Shown here piece after piece: positions 25,532 to 33,075 of a stretch of 33,423 bases of DNA. The translations under genes were made by a program, and so were the position numbers. The notes beneath the pieces were generated by a model, which was not told where the DNA came from, did no database searches, and saw only the letters and a list, made by a program, of their open reading frames with translations. The stretch covers positions 1-33,423 of the forward strand of contig JACJNV010000335.1 of assembly GCA_014695175.1 (NCBI GenBank), given 5' to 3'. Source of the DNA: Microcoleus sp. FACHB-DQ6 (GTDB lineage Bacteria; Cyanobacteriota; Cyanobacteriia; Cyanobacteriales; Microcoleaceae). The stretch's first letter is position 1. Every line of letters starts with the position of its first letter.

Positions 25532-26431
25532 TTAAATTCCGGGCACGTAGGCCATAACTGGAGTACCTTGCTGTTGCTGCTGCGCGATTTCCAATAGCCG
25601 TTGAATGCGATCCTCTGTCGGCGGGTGAGTGCGGAAAAGTGACTGTAAACCTTTAGTCGAAAAAGGATTCACAATTAGCAGCGGCGACATTGCAGGATTG
25701 CCGTGCATGGGAATTTCATGACCCAGTTTCTCCAATTTCTGCAGCGCGTTTGCTAAACCGATCGGGTTATTGGTAATTTCCACCGCACCGCTGTCGGCTG
25801 CAAATTCCCTGGTTCGAGAAATCGCCAATTGAATTACGGTTGCTGATAGTGGTGCTAAAATGATTAGAAACAGCAAACCAAACGGATTCGCGCCTTGTCT
25901 GCTATCCCGCGTTACCGGGCCGTAAAGCGCTCCAAAAGTCAGAATTCGCCCGACAAATGTAATTGCACCGGCAATTGTCCCTGCAACTGCTTGAGTGAGG
26001 GTGTCGCGGTTGCGAATGTGCGTCAGTTCGTGCGCTAAAACGCCTTCCAATTCTTCGCGGGAAAGCAGCTTGATGATGCCTTCAGTAACTGCTATTGTCG
26101 CGTGTTCCGGATCTCTCCCTGTGGCGAATGCGTTGGGAGATTGAGTGGGAACTAGAAATATTTTCGGCACCGGAATTTGGGCTTTTTCGCTCAGCGATGC
26201 TACCATATCGTAGATTTCTGGTGCTTCGCTGCGGGCGATCGGCTGAGCGCGGTAAGCCATTAAAGCGGCCGTGTCGGAATAGTACCAAGAGCTAAAACTT
26301 GAGAAGGCGGCTAGGGCTAAACCGATGTAAAGTCCTTGCTCGTTGCCGATTAAATAATAACTTCCTAAAACGAGAAGGCCGCTTAGGAGTCCTAAGAGAG
26401 CGGCTGTTCTGAGTTGATTTGTTCCTAACAT
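25532..26431 (-). CDS. htpX: HtpX-type M48 membrane metalloprotease
   Basis: HtpX is an integral membrane zinc protease that degrades misfolded membrane proteins, complementary to FtsH. The 299-residue product has two N-terminal membrane helices (AALLGLLSGLLVLGSYYLI; GLYIGLALAAFSSFSSW). It has the HtpX signature SPNAFATGRDPEHATIAVT and the zinc site LAHELTHIRNRDT (H134 and H138, catalytic E135). Two further hydrophobic segments follow the active site (AGAITFVGRILTFGAL; LLFLIILAPLSATVIQLAI). The third-ligand region is SRTREFAADSGAVEIT, and the domain ends FRTHPPTEDRIQRLLEI. The length is normal. No clear ribosome-binding site precedes the ATG at 26431. The gene is convergent with the toxin-like unit. 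Confidence 0.93.
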   Translation of the reverse strand: MLGTNQLRTAALLGLLSGLLVLGSYYLIGNEQGLYIGLALAAFSSFSSWYYSDTAALMAYRAQPIARSEAPEIYDMVASLSEKAQIPVPKIFLVPTQSPNAFATGRDPEHATIAVTEGIIKLLSREELEGVLAHELTHIRNRDTLTQAVAGTIAGAITFVGRILTFGALYGPVTRDSRQGANPFGLLFLIILAPLSATVIQLAISRTREFAADSGAVEITNNPIGLANALQKLEKLGHEIPMHGNPAMSPLLIVNPFSTKGLQSLFRTHPPTEDRIQRLLEIAQQQQQGTPVMAYVPGI

Positions 26432-26634
26432 GGCGGGTTGAGGGCGATCGCGAATTTTGGTATTTTTGAGCTTGTAATTAGATTTTCATAATTGCGGGCG
26501 ATCGCGCCTCTATCTGCCGAAATAACTGCTGCCGCCAATAGTAGTATTTTACCTGCTTGATCGGAGACTGGCAATGTCTCTGGAGGCTCTATCTGCTTGC
26601 TTTGTTGAACCAGCAGATCCGCAGAATATGACAT
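26425..26634 (-). CDS. Possible small ORF between the PIN gene and htpX
   Basis: A 69-residue frame (MSYSADLLVQQSKQIEPPET...) on the same strand as its neighbours, starting 32 bases after the PIN gene stop and overlapping the htpX start by 7 bases. It contains an Ala-rich helix (ILLLAAAVISADRGAIARNY). No family is recognised, and the GG upstream is too close to the ATG for a normal ribosome-binding site. It may be a chance frame. Confidence 0.22.
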   Translation of the reverse strand: MSYSADLLVQQSKQIEPPETLPVSDQAGKILLLAAAVISADRGAIARNYENLITSSKIPKFAIALNPPC

Positions 26635-26665
26635 TTCCAGGCAGAGCTTGGAAACGAGATTAATC

Positions 26666-27067
26666 TCACGAATTGGCGGCCCAAAGAATAGCAATATCGC
26701 TGTATTGCTTGAAGATTGAATCGGCACTCACAAGCGTCATCTCCTCCATCTGAGCCTGGGCAATCAGCATTCGATCGAAGGGATCTCGATGATGTAATGG
26801 TAACGCAGCCGCTCGCAGGGCATGAGGTGCTGTAATTTCCAGCGATCGCACATCTAACTGTATCATGCGCGTCGAAATGTAGGTATCTATCGGTTCTGGA
26901 AGTGGTAACTTTCCGATCGCAACTTTGATGCCCATTTCCCAGACACTAGCCACAGAAAACCACAATTCGTTCCTTTCATCGGCAATATGTGCGATCGCCT
27001 CCTCATTCAATCGATCTGGTTGGGCAAACCACCACAAAAAACACTGCGTATCCAGCAAGAGTTTCAC
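26666..27067 (-). CDS. PIN-domain toxin (VapC-like) of a type II toxin-antitoxin pair
   Basis: Predicted Mg-dependent RNase. The 133-residue product has the PIN-domain acidic residues in order: LLLDTQCFLWW (first Asp), FSVASVWEMGIKVAIGKL (Glu in helix 2), HHRDPFDRMLIAQAQ (Asp pair) and LVSADSIFKQY (last Asp). This arrangement with DTQxFLWW and HRDPFDR is typical of the PIN subfamily paired with Phd/YefM antitoxins. The start codon overlaps the end of the antitoxin gene by 4 bases (ATGA-type overlap), so translation is coupled. All catalytic residues look intact, so the toxin is probably active. Confidence 0.93.
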   Translation of the reverse strand: MKLLLDTQCFLWWFAQPDRLNEEAIAHIADERNELWFSVASVWEMGIKVAIGKLPLPEPIDTYISTRMIQLDVRSLEITAPHALRAAALPLHHRDPFDRMLIAQAQMEEMTLVSADSIFKQYSDIAILWAANS

Positions 27068-27309
27068 TCTTCATCTCCCTCGAATGCTGTCAAAATCTCT
27101 TTTGGCAAAGGATCGTTAAAGTCCTCTGGCAAAACAAATCTCCCTCGATCTTGTCCCAAACTAGCTCGTCGATTGGATGAAGTACGAAACGGAACCAACT
27201 TCGCGACTGGGATGCCTTCGTTGGAAATAATGATTTCTTCTCCCAGTTCCACACGCGACAATAGCCGTGAGAAATTCGTTTTAGCTTGATGGATATTTAC
27301 AGTTTCCAT
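27064..27309 (-). CDS. Phd/YefM-family antitoxin
   Basis: DNA-binding antitoxin of 81 residues that should neutralise the PIN toxin encoded next and repress the operon. The N-terminus METVNIHQAKTNFSRLLSRV is the canonical Phd/YefM start, followed by GEEIIISNEGIPVAKLVPF. The C-terminal part (GQDRGRFVLPEDFNDPLPKE) is the variable toxin-binding segment. The gene comes first in the operon, as is usual. A short ATCTGCGTTT repeat tract (27350-27405) separates it from the upstream radical SAM gene. Confidence 0.94.
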   Translation of the reverse strand: METVNIHQAKTNFSRLLSRVELGEEIIISNEGIPVAKLVPFRTSSNRRASLGQDRGRFVLPEDFNDPLPKEILTAFEGDEE

Positions 27310-27415
27310 ACTCTTAAAAAACTCAGTCTATAAACTAACTATAACAAAATAAACGCAGACCATCTTACATTCATCTGCGTTTACCTGCGTTTATCTGCGG
27401 TTGAATTCTACAACC

Positions 27416-29008
27416 CTAAACCGCTTGCACTTGCTTTTCCTCAACAGCAACAAGTTCTTGATATACTGTCTGAGACTCATTAGCCAAAAACTCAGCCAAT
27501 TGAGCTTCGATTTCATCCCGCACAATCTGGCGGTATTCGAGGAAATGCTCGTTGTGAGCACAGACTGTCAAATAATGATCCCAAACCGCAGGATTGCGCT
27601 TGAGAATGCTGAACAAATGATGCCAGAACTTCCACCGAGTTTTGCGCTTGACTCCTTGCCGCCAAACCACAGTTAACAGTGCTCGCAAATCGATCCAACT
27701 GGGAATTCTTGCAGGTATATTTGCTGTAGGTGCACCCAGCATCAAGAAGTGGCGATAGGTGCGGTCTAAATATTTCTCAGCATCGTACACATCAGAAAAT
27801 GCCTGAACATATTCCCTCGCGATATCTTCTAGCGGCCGCGTCGGAATGAAGTTCATCAAAGTTGTCTGGTTGAGGTTGCCAGATTTGTCGCGCAACCGCC
27901 CTTCTTTTGCTAGTCTGTGGGACAATGCAGTGTGCGGCAAAGCTTGCAACATTCCAAAGGTTGTACTCGGAATTGCTGCTGCTTCGGCAAAGTCTACAAT
28001 GCGTTGACCAGCACCGGGTTTTTCGCCGTCAAATCCGATGATAAATCCGGCCATTACTCGCAAACCGGATTTGGCAATTAACTCTACGGATTCTATCAGA
28101 GAATTGCGGGTATTTTGGAATTTTTTCGTCATTTGCAGGCTTTCTTCATCGGGAGTTTCAATCCCTAAAAACACTGCATTGAAATTGCAAGCTACCATCA
28201 TATCCATCAATTCTTGGTCTTGTGCTAAATCGATGGATGCTTCTGTGTTGAAAGTAAACGGGAATTTGTGCTCTTCTTGCCAAACTTGTAAGTCTTTTAG
28301 CAACAGTTTGACATTGCGTTTGTTGCCGATAAAGTTGTCGTCTACCATGAACACGCCGCGCCGCCAGCCCAAGTTGTAGAGACAGTCTAGTTCTGCGATT
28401 AATTGTTTTGGTTCTTTCGTGCGGGGTTTGCGGCCGTAGAGGACGATGATGTCGCAGAATTCGCACTGGAAGGGACAACCTCGGGAAAATTGAATCGACA
28501 TCGAATCGTAGGCGTCTAATTCCAGCAAATCGAAGCGGGGGACTGGAGTTGTAGTAACATCGGGTTTTACGCCGTCCGATCGATAAATTCCGCTTTTTTC
28601 GCCGCGCGCTATTGCTTCGACGAACATGGGCAAGGTGATTTCGCCTTCGTCGAGAATCAGGTAATCTATGCCCGCTGCTTGAGGTTCTTCGGGTACGGAA
28701 GTCGGGTAAGGGCCGCCGCAAGCTACGGATTTACCGCGCCGTTTTGCTTCGCGAATGATGTCTAGCAAATCTTCTTTTTGGACAATCATTGCGGACAGAA
28801 TAACGAGTTCTGCCCATTCCCATTCTGCTTCAGTGATTTGTCTGATGTTGCGATCGACTAACTTAAATTCCCATTCTTGGGGTAAAATAGCTGCTACCGT
28901 TACCAAACCCAGCGGTGGCAGCAGCACTTTACGATCGACTAATTCTAAAATTTTCTCGTAAGACCAAAATGTTTTCGGAAACAGCGGGTAAACTAGAAGA
29001 ACTCGCAT
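27416..29008 (-). CDS. B12-binding-domain radical SAM protein (DUF4070 type)
   Basis: Predicted cobalamin-dependent radical SAM enzyme of 530 residues, probably class B methylase-like; the substrate is unknown. The N-terminal B12-binding-like fold (MRVLLVYPLFPKTFWSYEKI to about 150) lacks the DxHxxG histidine, as is common in this class. The radical SAM core has RGCPFQCEFCDI with cluster cysteines C178, C182 and C185, then FMVDDNFIGNKRN and FLGIETPDEESL. The C-terminal part resembles DUF4070 (LQALPHTALSHRLAKEGRL). The overall layout is related to the hopanoid C-2 methylase HpnP, but the IIVLYGRKPRTKEP loop and lack of hopanoid genes nearby argue against assigning that role. A TTGAGAGT/ACTCTCAA palindrome lies about 50 bases upstream. 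Confidence 0.87.
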   Translation of the reverse strand: MRVLLVYPLFPKTFWSYEKILELVDRKVLLPPLGLVTVAAILPQEWEFKLVDRNIRQITEAEWEWAELVILSAMIVQKEDLLDIIREAKRRGKSVACGGPYPTSVPEEPQAAGIDYLILDEGEITLPMFVEAIARGEKSGIYRSDGVKPDVTTTPVPRFDLLELDAYDSMSIQFSRGCPFQCEFCDIIVLYGRKPRTKEPKQLIAELDCLYNLGWRRGVFMVDDNFIGNKRNVKLLLKDLQVWQEEHKFPFTFNTEASIDLAQDQELMDMMVACNFNAVFLGIETPDEESLQMTKKFQNTRNSLIESVELIAKSGLRVMAGFIIGFDGEKPGAGQRIVDFAEAAAIPSTTFGMLQALPHTALSHRLAKEGRLRDKSGNLNQTTLMNFIPTRPLEDIAREYVQAFSDVYDAEKYLDRTYRHFLMLGAPTANIPARIPSWIDLRALLTVVWRQGVKRKTRWKFWHHLFSILKRNPAVWDHYLTVCAHNEHFLEYRQIVRDEIEAQLAEFLANESQTVYQELVAVEEKQVQAV

Positions 29009-29447
29009 TATATGTTAAACCTCACATCAGTAAACAACTTGCGATCGGGCTGGCGTGTTTGAGAGTTCGATCGACTCTCAAGACTTCATGTTAAGGCTAA
29101 AATTACGATCTTGCACTCGATCGAATATCTGGCGAGGGGTGACACCCCCTAAGCCACACACAATGAGCGCAATTTTTAGCTTGCAGTTCCCTGTTAAAGT
29201 TTGCAAATGCTGATATCTTATCGTATTTGACCCTTAATTGACGATAATCGCATTTAAAAAGCATGGGATTAAGGCAAAAAAAACTTGAAACAGTAAATTA
29301 CTGCTTTGGTGCGCCATAAGAACGCTACATTAGTTGTTTAATGCACATTTCCTCTTCCTTTTCCCTCAACATTCATCCGTTAAATCCGTTAAATCCGTTA
29401 AATCCGTTACATCCGTTATAAAATCGGCTGCCTAACTTCCTTCTGGC
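29009..29447. other. Intergenic region upstream of the radical SAM gene
   Basis: No gene is seen in 439 bases. It holds a TTGAGAGT-TCGATCG-ACTCTCAA inverted repeat (29059-29081) about 50 bases upstream of the radical SAM start (a possible operator), a GGGGTGACACCCC palindrome near 29138, and the 9-base tandem ATCCGTTAA repeat at 29374-29420. Confidence 0.55.
29374..29420. repeat. 9-base tandem ATCCGTTAA repeat
   Basis: About five units, located just downstream of the minus-strand epimerase-like gene. It is related to the CATCCGTTA run at 13726-13764. Confidence 0.88.
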
Positions 29448-30413
29448 CTAATTTGAATCTTTGCCCGGAATCCCGCTAGTTCTTAACATATCTGCCACTG
29501 TGCCGCAGTAACTCGGCATTCCTATGCTTTCGGGATTCACAAGATTTTGATAGGTAAAATGGCGGTAGCTGATGCAAAATCTATCCCAAGCAGCCACCTG
29601 AATTCGGAACAGCCAAATAAAGAAATCGGCCAGCCAAGGTGACAGAGTAATCCGAAAAAATATATTTTTATTCAAATACTGGCAAGCTTGTTCTACCACT
29701 TCGTTAGCTGTAATCGCCGGATTTCCTAGCACAAAATGTCGCGGTTCCTCGGAAGCCGGCGGATGTTCAACTAAATAATTAACTACTTTAGCAATATCTG
29801 CGCCGTGGATGAAGTGAAAACTGCCATCTGCCTTAAACCAGCGAATCAAACCAATCCACTTGGCGACCAGTGGCAGGCCAGATGACAAGTGAGAAACTGG
29901 TTTTTCTGCGTCTCCTCCCAATACTAATGTCGGGTAAAGTGCCGTAATTGGAGGCACATTTGTCAAAGCTGACAAATGCACCATGCAGTTGTACTTTGAG
30001 CTAATATAATCTGTCCCCAGTTCCCCGGCTTCTTTGAGCAAATTGTTGTCTCTACCGAGAATGCTGGCCGTTGAGAAATAAATTACTTGCTGGCAAGTCT
30101 GTGGCGAAAGTAGTTGAATTAGGTGCAGAGTTTTGGTTACGTTAACGTCAAACACTTCTTGAGTTCCTCCCCAAGCAGTGGCAGCTAAAATTGCGACATT
30201 AATTGTTTGCAAAAGTTCGGCGTGTCGATCGATCTCTCGCATATCGCCTTGTATTATATGGATGCCGGGGCGGGCTTTCCAGTCAAATTTTAATTTTTCG
30301 GGGTTGCGAACTAATAAGTAAAGTTCGTGGTTTGTTTCTTGAATCAAAGTTTCGGCCATGTAGTGACCGATACAGCCACTTGCACCCGTCACAAAAATTT
30401 TTTTGGAGTTCAT
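29448..30413 (-). CDS. NAD-dependent epimerase/dehydratase-family protein
   Basis: Extended short-chain dehydrogenase/reductase of 321 residues; the substrate (possibly a nucleotide sugar or lipid-linked group) is unknown. The N-terminus MNSKKIFVTGASGCIGHYMA carries the GxxGxxG dinucleotide motif. IQGDMRE matches the adenine-contact region. The active site has FSTASILG (Ser) and TDYISSKYNCM (YxxxK), both intact. FHFIHGADIAKVVNYLVEHP is typical of the C-terminal part. The ATG at 30413 is chosen because it begins at the Rossmann strand. An in-frame ATG at 30470 would add 19 residues encoded partly by a truncated palindromic repeat next to a MITE-like element, so that start looks accidental. Neither has a good ribosome-binding site. 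Confidence 0.85.
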   Translation of the reverse strand: MNSKKIFVTGASGCIGHYMAETLIQETNHELYLLVRNPEKLKFDWKARPGIHIIQGDMREIDRHAELLQTINVAILAATAWGGTQEVFDVNVTKTLHLIQLLSPQTCQQVIYFSTASILGRDNNLLKEAGELGTDYISSKYNCMVHLSALTNVPPITALYPTLVLGGDAEKPVSHLSSGLPLVAKWIGLIRWFKADGSFHFIHGADIAKVVNYLVEHPPASEEPRHFVLGNPAITANEVVEQACQYLNKNIFFRITLSPWLADFFIWLFRIQVAAWDRFCISYRHFTYQNLVNPESIGMPSYCGTVADMLRTSGIPGKDSN

Positions 30414-30445
30414 TTTGCCGCAGGGGAAGAGGGAGGATTTGAGGA

Positions 30446-30806
30446 TTTTTCGACGGTAGGGAAACGGCATGGCCTATTAGTGTCAACTTAAACCTAAAGT
30501 CCATGAGGAATATCGCTTTTATTCGAGTCCATATCCCCCTAAATCCCCTTTAAGAAGGGGGACTTTGAGTGCTTCATGTCCCCCCCTTATTAAGGGGGGT
30601 TAGGGGGGATCTAGACTTTGATACAAACAAGAGAGACGGTCGGTTTTACGTTAAGTTGACAACAATGGGCTCTTGGAGTGTCCTACAAATATCAGATGCA
30701 ATTAACCGGATTCGCTCCGATTATATAATCTTTTTCGACGGTAGGGAGACGGCAATGCCGTGTCCCTACAAATATCAGGTGCAATTAACTGGATTCGATC
30801 GCATTC
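30446..30806. repeat. Palindromic repeat pair, the first interrupted by a MITE-like element
   Basis: An intact copy runs 30731-30806: TTTTTCGACGGTAGGGAGAC, then GGCAATGCCGTGTCCCTAC, then AAATATCAGGTGCAATTAAC and GGATTCGATCG. A second copy is split: its left half, TTTTTCGACGGTAGGGAAAC followed by GGCATGGCC, is at 30446-30474. Its right half, GTGTCCTACAAATATCAG followed by ATGCAATTAACCGGATTCG, starts at 30678. The MITE-like element lies exactly between the halves. Confidence 0.8.
30473..30668. mobile_element. MITE-like element, copy 2
   Basis: A 196-base ORF-less element. Left end CCTATTAGTGTCAACTTAA; complement of right end CCATTGTTGTCAACTTAA. The interior has ATCCCCCTAAATCCCC and CCCCCCTTATTAAGGGGGG hairpin arms and a TTTGTATCAAAGTC block shared with copy 1 (17759-18002). 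It is shorter than copy 1, mostly because of interior differences. Confidence 0.78.
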
Positions 30807-30823
30807 TACAATCGCAATCAATT

Positions 30824-31888
30824 TCAAGCAGCAACTGCAAGCAATTTGTCGGCTTGTTTTGCGGTTTCAAAGAAGAAACGCACGTTATCTTCGGGAGTTC
30901 CCGGTAAGACGCCGTGTCCCAAATTGAGGATGTGTCCGCGATGACCGGCTTTGCGAATTGTATCAAGAATTCGATCGCGAATAAACGGTTGAGAACCAAA
31001 CAACACGCCCGGATCGAGATTTCCCTGAACGTTCATATTGGGGCCCAAACGTCGGCGCGCGTCGGCCATATCCACTGTCCAATCGACGCTGACGATATCC
31101 GCGCCGGATGTTGCCATACGTTCGAGGATGCCGGCGCTGCCGCTTACTAACAGAATTAGCGGCGTGTCGGGATGGGTTTTTTTGACTTGCTCGAATACTT
31201 GTTTCTGGTAAGGTAAAGCGAAGGTGTCGTAGTCTTGCGGGGACAGTTGGCCGGCCCAGGAGTCGAACATTTGCACTACTTGCGCGCCGCAGTCGATTTG
31301 GTAGCGCACGTAAACTGCGATCGCATCGGCGAATTTCGACAGCAACTGATGCAGTAAAGTTGGATCGGAAAATGCCATGTTTTTGATGATGGCATAATCC
31401 TTAGAACCTTTACCCTCAACGGCATAGGCCGCCAGCGTCCACGGCGCGCCCACAAAGCCGAGCACGGTGGATTTGTTGCCGACTTCCTCGCGCAGGGATT
31501 TCAGGATTGTTTTGATAAACGGCAAGCTTTCTTCCGGGTTCAGCGGTTGCAGGTTGTCGATTTGCTGCTGAGTGCGGATGGGTGCGTGGATAATCGGGCC
31601 TTTGCCTTCAGCGATGTCCATGTCGATGCCCAAACCCGGCATGGGGGTGACAATATCGGAAAACAGAATTACGCCGTCGGGTTGAAACGCGCGCCACGGC
31701 TGAAGGGAAACTTCGATCGCAACTTCGGGAATTTCGGAACGTTCGCGAAACGAGGGATACTTTTCTCGCAAATCTCGATAAGCCTTCATGTAGCGGCCGG
31801 CTTGACGCATCATCCACACGGGCGGGCGGTCTAGGGTTTCGCCGCGGGCTGCCCGCAACAACAAGGGAACTTCATTTAATGCCGACAT
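30824..31888 (-). CDS. hemE: Uroporphyrinogen III decarboxylase
   Basis: HemE decarboxylates the four acetate side chains of uroporphyrinogen III to give coproporphyrinogen III, a shared step to heme, chlorophyll and bilins. 354 residues, the normal length. The N-terminal [20 protein letters not shown] is the family signature, with the substrate-binding Arg. [17 protein letters not shown] contains the catalytic Asp region. [40 protein letters not shown] and the final [19 protein letters not shown] are all conserved. The ATG at 31888 follows AAGGTAGAG at a somewhat long spacing. The gene is probably monocistronic; a GTAGGGACACGGCA palindrome 50 bases after the stop may act in termination. Confidence 0.97.
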   Translation of the reverse strand: MSALNEVPLLLRAARGETLDRPPVWMMRQAGRYMKAYRDLREKYPSFRERSEIPEVAIEVSLQPWRAFQPDGVILFSDIVTPMPGLGIDMDIAEGKGPIIHAPIRTQQQIDNLQPLNPEESLPFIKTILKSLREEVGNKSTVLGFVGAPWTLAAYAVEGKGSKDYAIIKNMAFSDPTLLHQLLSKFADAIAVYVRYQIDCGAQVVQMFDSWAGQLSPQDYDTFALPYQKQVFEQVKKTHPDTPLILLVSGSAGILERMATSGADIVSVDWTVDMADARRRLGPNMNVQGNLDPGVLFGSQPFIRDRILDTIRKAGHRGHILNLGHGVLPGTPEDNVRFFFETAKQADKLLAVAA

Positions 31889-32067
31889 TTTAACTTTTCT
31901 CTACCTTAGATATTTCAATGCCTTTGGTAGCTTACCACTGTGCGATCGTCCTTTTTGACAAAATCGTTGTGTGTACAAATGTGTATTTTGTCCTTGCCAA
32001 AGAAAGTGAGGCGATAGCCAGAGATCGACTCGTATATAAAGGAGTGTATGAGTCCTGTGTACAGGCT

Positions 32068-32103
32068 CAGAAACCGGGTTTCTTCATAGAAACCCGGTTT
32101 CTG
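32068..32103. terminator. Perfect 16-bp hairpin of the AGAAACCCGGTTTCT repeat family
   Basis: CAGAAACCGGGTTTCT, a TCAT loop, then AGAAACCCGGTTTCTG. Each arm is itself nearly palindromic. It lies 25 bases past the stop of the minus-strand secreted-protein gene and upstream of hemE. It could end the former's transcript, though no long T run follows. Related copies occur at 10902 (half) and 25473. Confidence 0.65.
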
Positions 32104-32127
32104 ATTCCGCGCTACAGTTTGACCTAC

Positions 32128-32910
32128 TTACCTCGTCACGCAGACTCCGCCCACCACTACCCGACATTGATCTGGGCCGGCATCGAATCTACTATCATTC
32201 CGTCTCGCCGAGTCTAAATCTCTAGTCCGCGAATTGTAGTAATAATCTCCCGCCGGAAAGTTTCTAGTCGGGACAGCGCAGTAAGTCGAGTCTTGATTAC
32301 CATCGTCAAACCTGACTCTCACCATAGAACGTCTCTCGCGACAATCAACAGACCGCAAGCCAAAATCATCTTGCAGAAGCTGTGCTCTGTCATATCGACT
32401 GTCATATCGATCGTCATCTCGCCTCGTGTACCAATCGTCCCGCGAATTGCGAGCTCGTCTGTCGCCCCCATCAATTCCCGAAACTTCCAGCGTGTAGCTA
32501 CCGCCTCTGGCAGCATCTTTTGCTAACACTAACAGTTTATAATCGCCACTACGGGGAATTTGATAATTAAAAGAACGGTCTTGCGTAAAAGCGACTTGTT
32601 TGTTGTTCCCGTAAAACAGCACCATTACGGGAGCAAAACCGCGAGTTGTATCTGTGTCTAAAAACACTTCAATGTTATCGCCTTCCCGAGCGCTGAATGT
32701 GTATTCTTGACCGCGCAATTCTTCCGTCGGAGATCCCGGAACCCACATATTTCGGAAACGGTAAATCGGGGAAGTGCGGCGAATTACTCCATCTATGCGA
32801 TCGTTATTCCCTATCTGTTCGCCAACTGCACTAGACGAAATGCCAGTGAGTGCCAATCCCGTAACTAGCACAGCGGCAGCAATACTGTTTAACAAGTTGT
32901 GTGTTCTCAT
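32128..32910 (-). CDS. Secreted Asp/Arg-rich protein of unknown function
   Basis: Not a recognised named protein. 260 residues with a clear Sec signal peptide (NLLNSIAAAVLVTGLALTGI, cleavage probably near SSSAVGEQ). A beta-sandwich-like domain follows at about 40-150 (LRGQEYTFSAREGDNIEVFL, VMVLFYGNNKQVAF, SGDYKLLVLAKDAARGGSYT), resembling bacterial pre-peptidase C-terminal (PPC)-type domains. Next is a low-complexity Asp/Arg/Tyr segment (RRDDDRYDSRYDRAQ). The C-terminal region has four cysteines (VDCRERR, TYCAVP, DQCRVVVGGVCV) that could form disulfides. The ATG at 32910 has AGAGG seven bases upstream. It is probably exported to the periplasm or surface. Confidence 0.82.
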   Translation of the reverse strand: MRTHNLLNSIAAAVLVTGLALTGISSSAVGEQIGNNDRIDGVIRRTSPIYRFRNMWVPGSPTEELRGQEYTFSAREGDNIEVFLDTDTTRGFAPVMVLFYGNNKQVAFTQDRSFNYQIPRSGDYKLLVLAKDAARGGSYTLEVSGIDGGDRRARNSRDDWYTRRDDDRYDSRYDRAQLLQDDFGLRSVDCRERRSMVRVRFDDGNQDSTYCAVPTRNFPAGDYYYNSRTRDLDSARRNDSRFDAGPDQCRVVVGGVCVTR

Positions 32911-33075
32911 ATCAACCTCTGGAAAAATTTAAAATCTTTTTGCTTTCTTGGCGCCGACATTTGCATACACAATCCATTTTAAATGTAATTTCTGCCAAGC
33001 GTGTCAACCTCACCTAACCCCCCTATTTAGCTGGTGGAAAATCTCAAGTTAAAGTTATAGACGTTGATCTCTCAT

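Noticed and set aside
27416-29008. Naming the radical SAM gene hpnP
   Set aside because: The resemblance is at architecture level only; cyanobacteria have many DUF4070 paralogues.
29374-29420. Tandem repeats considered as a CRISPR array
   Set aside because: The units are 7-9 bases and directly adjacent, without spacers; no cas genes are present.
30414-30470. Upstream start for the epimerase-like gene adding 19 residues
   Set aside because: The extra segment is encoded partly by a truncated repeat and precedes the natural Rossmann start.
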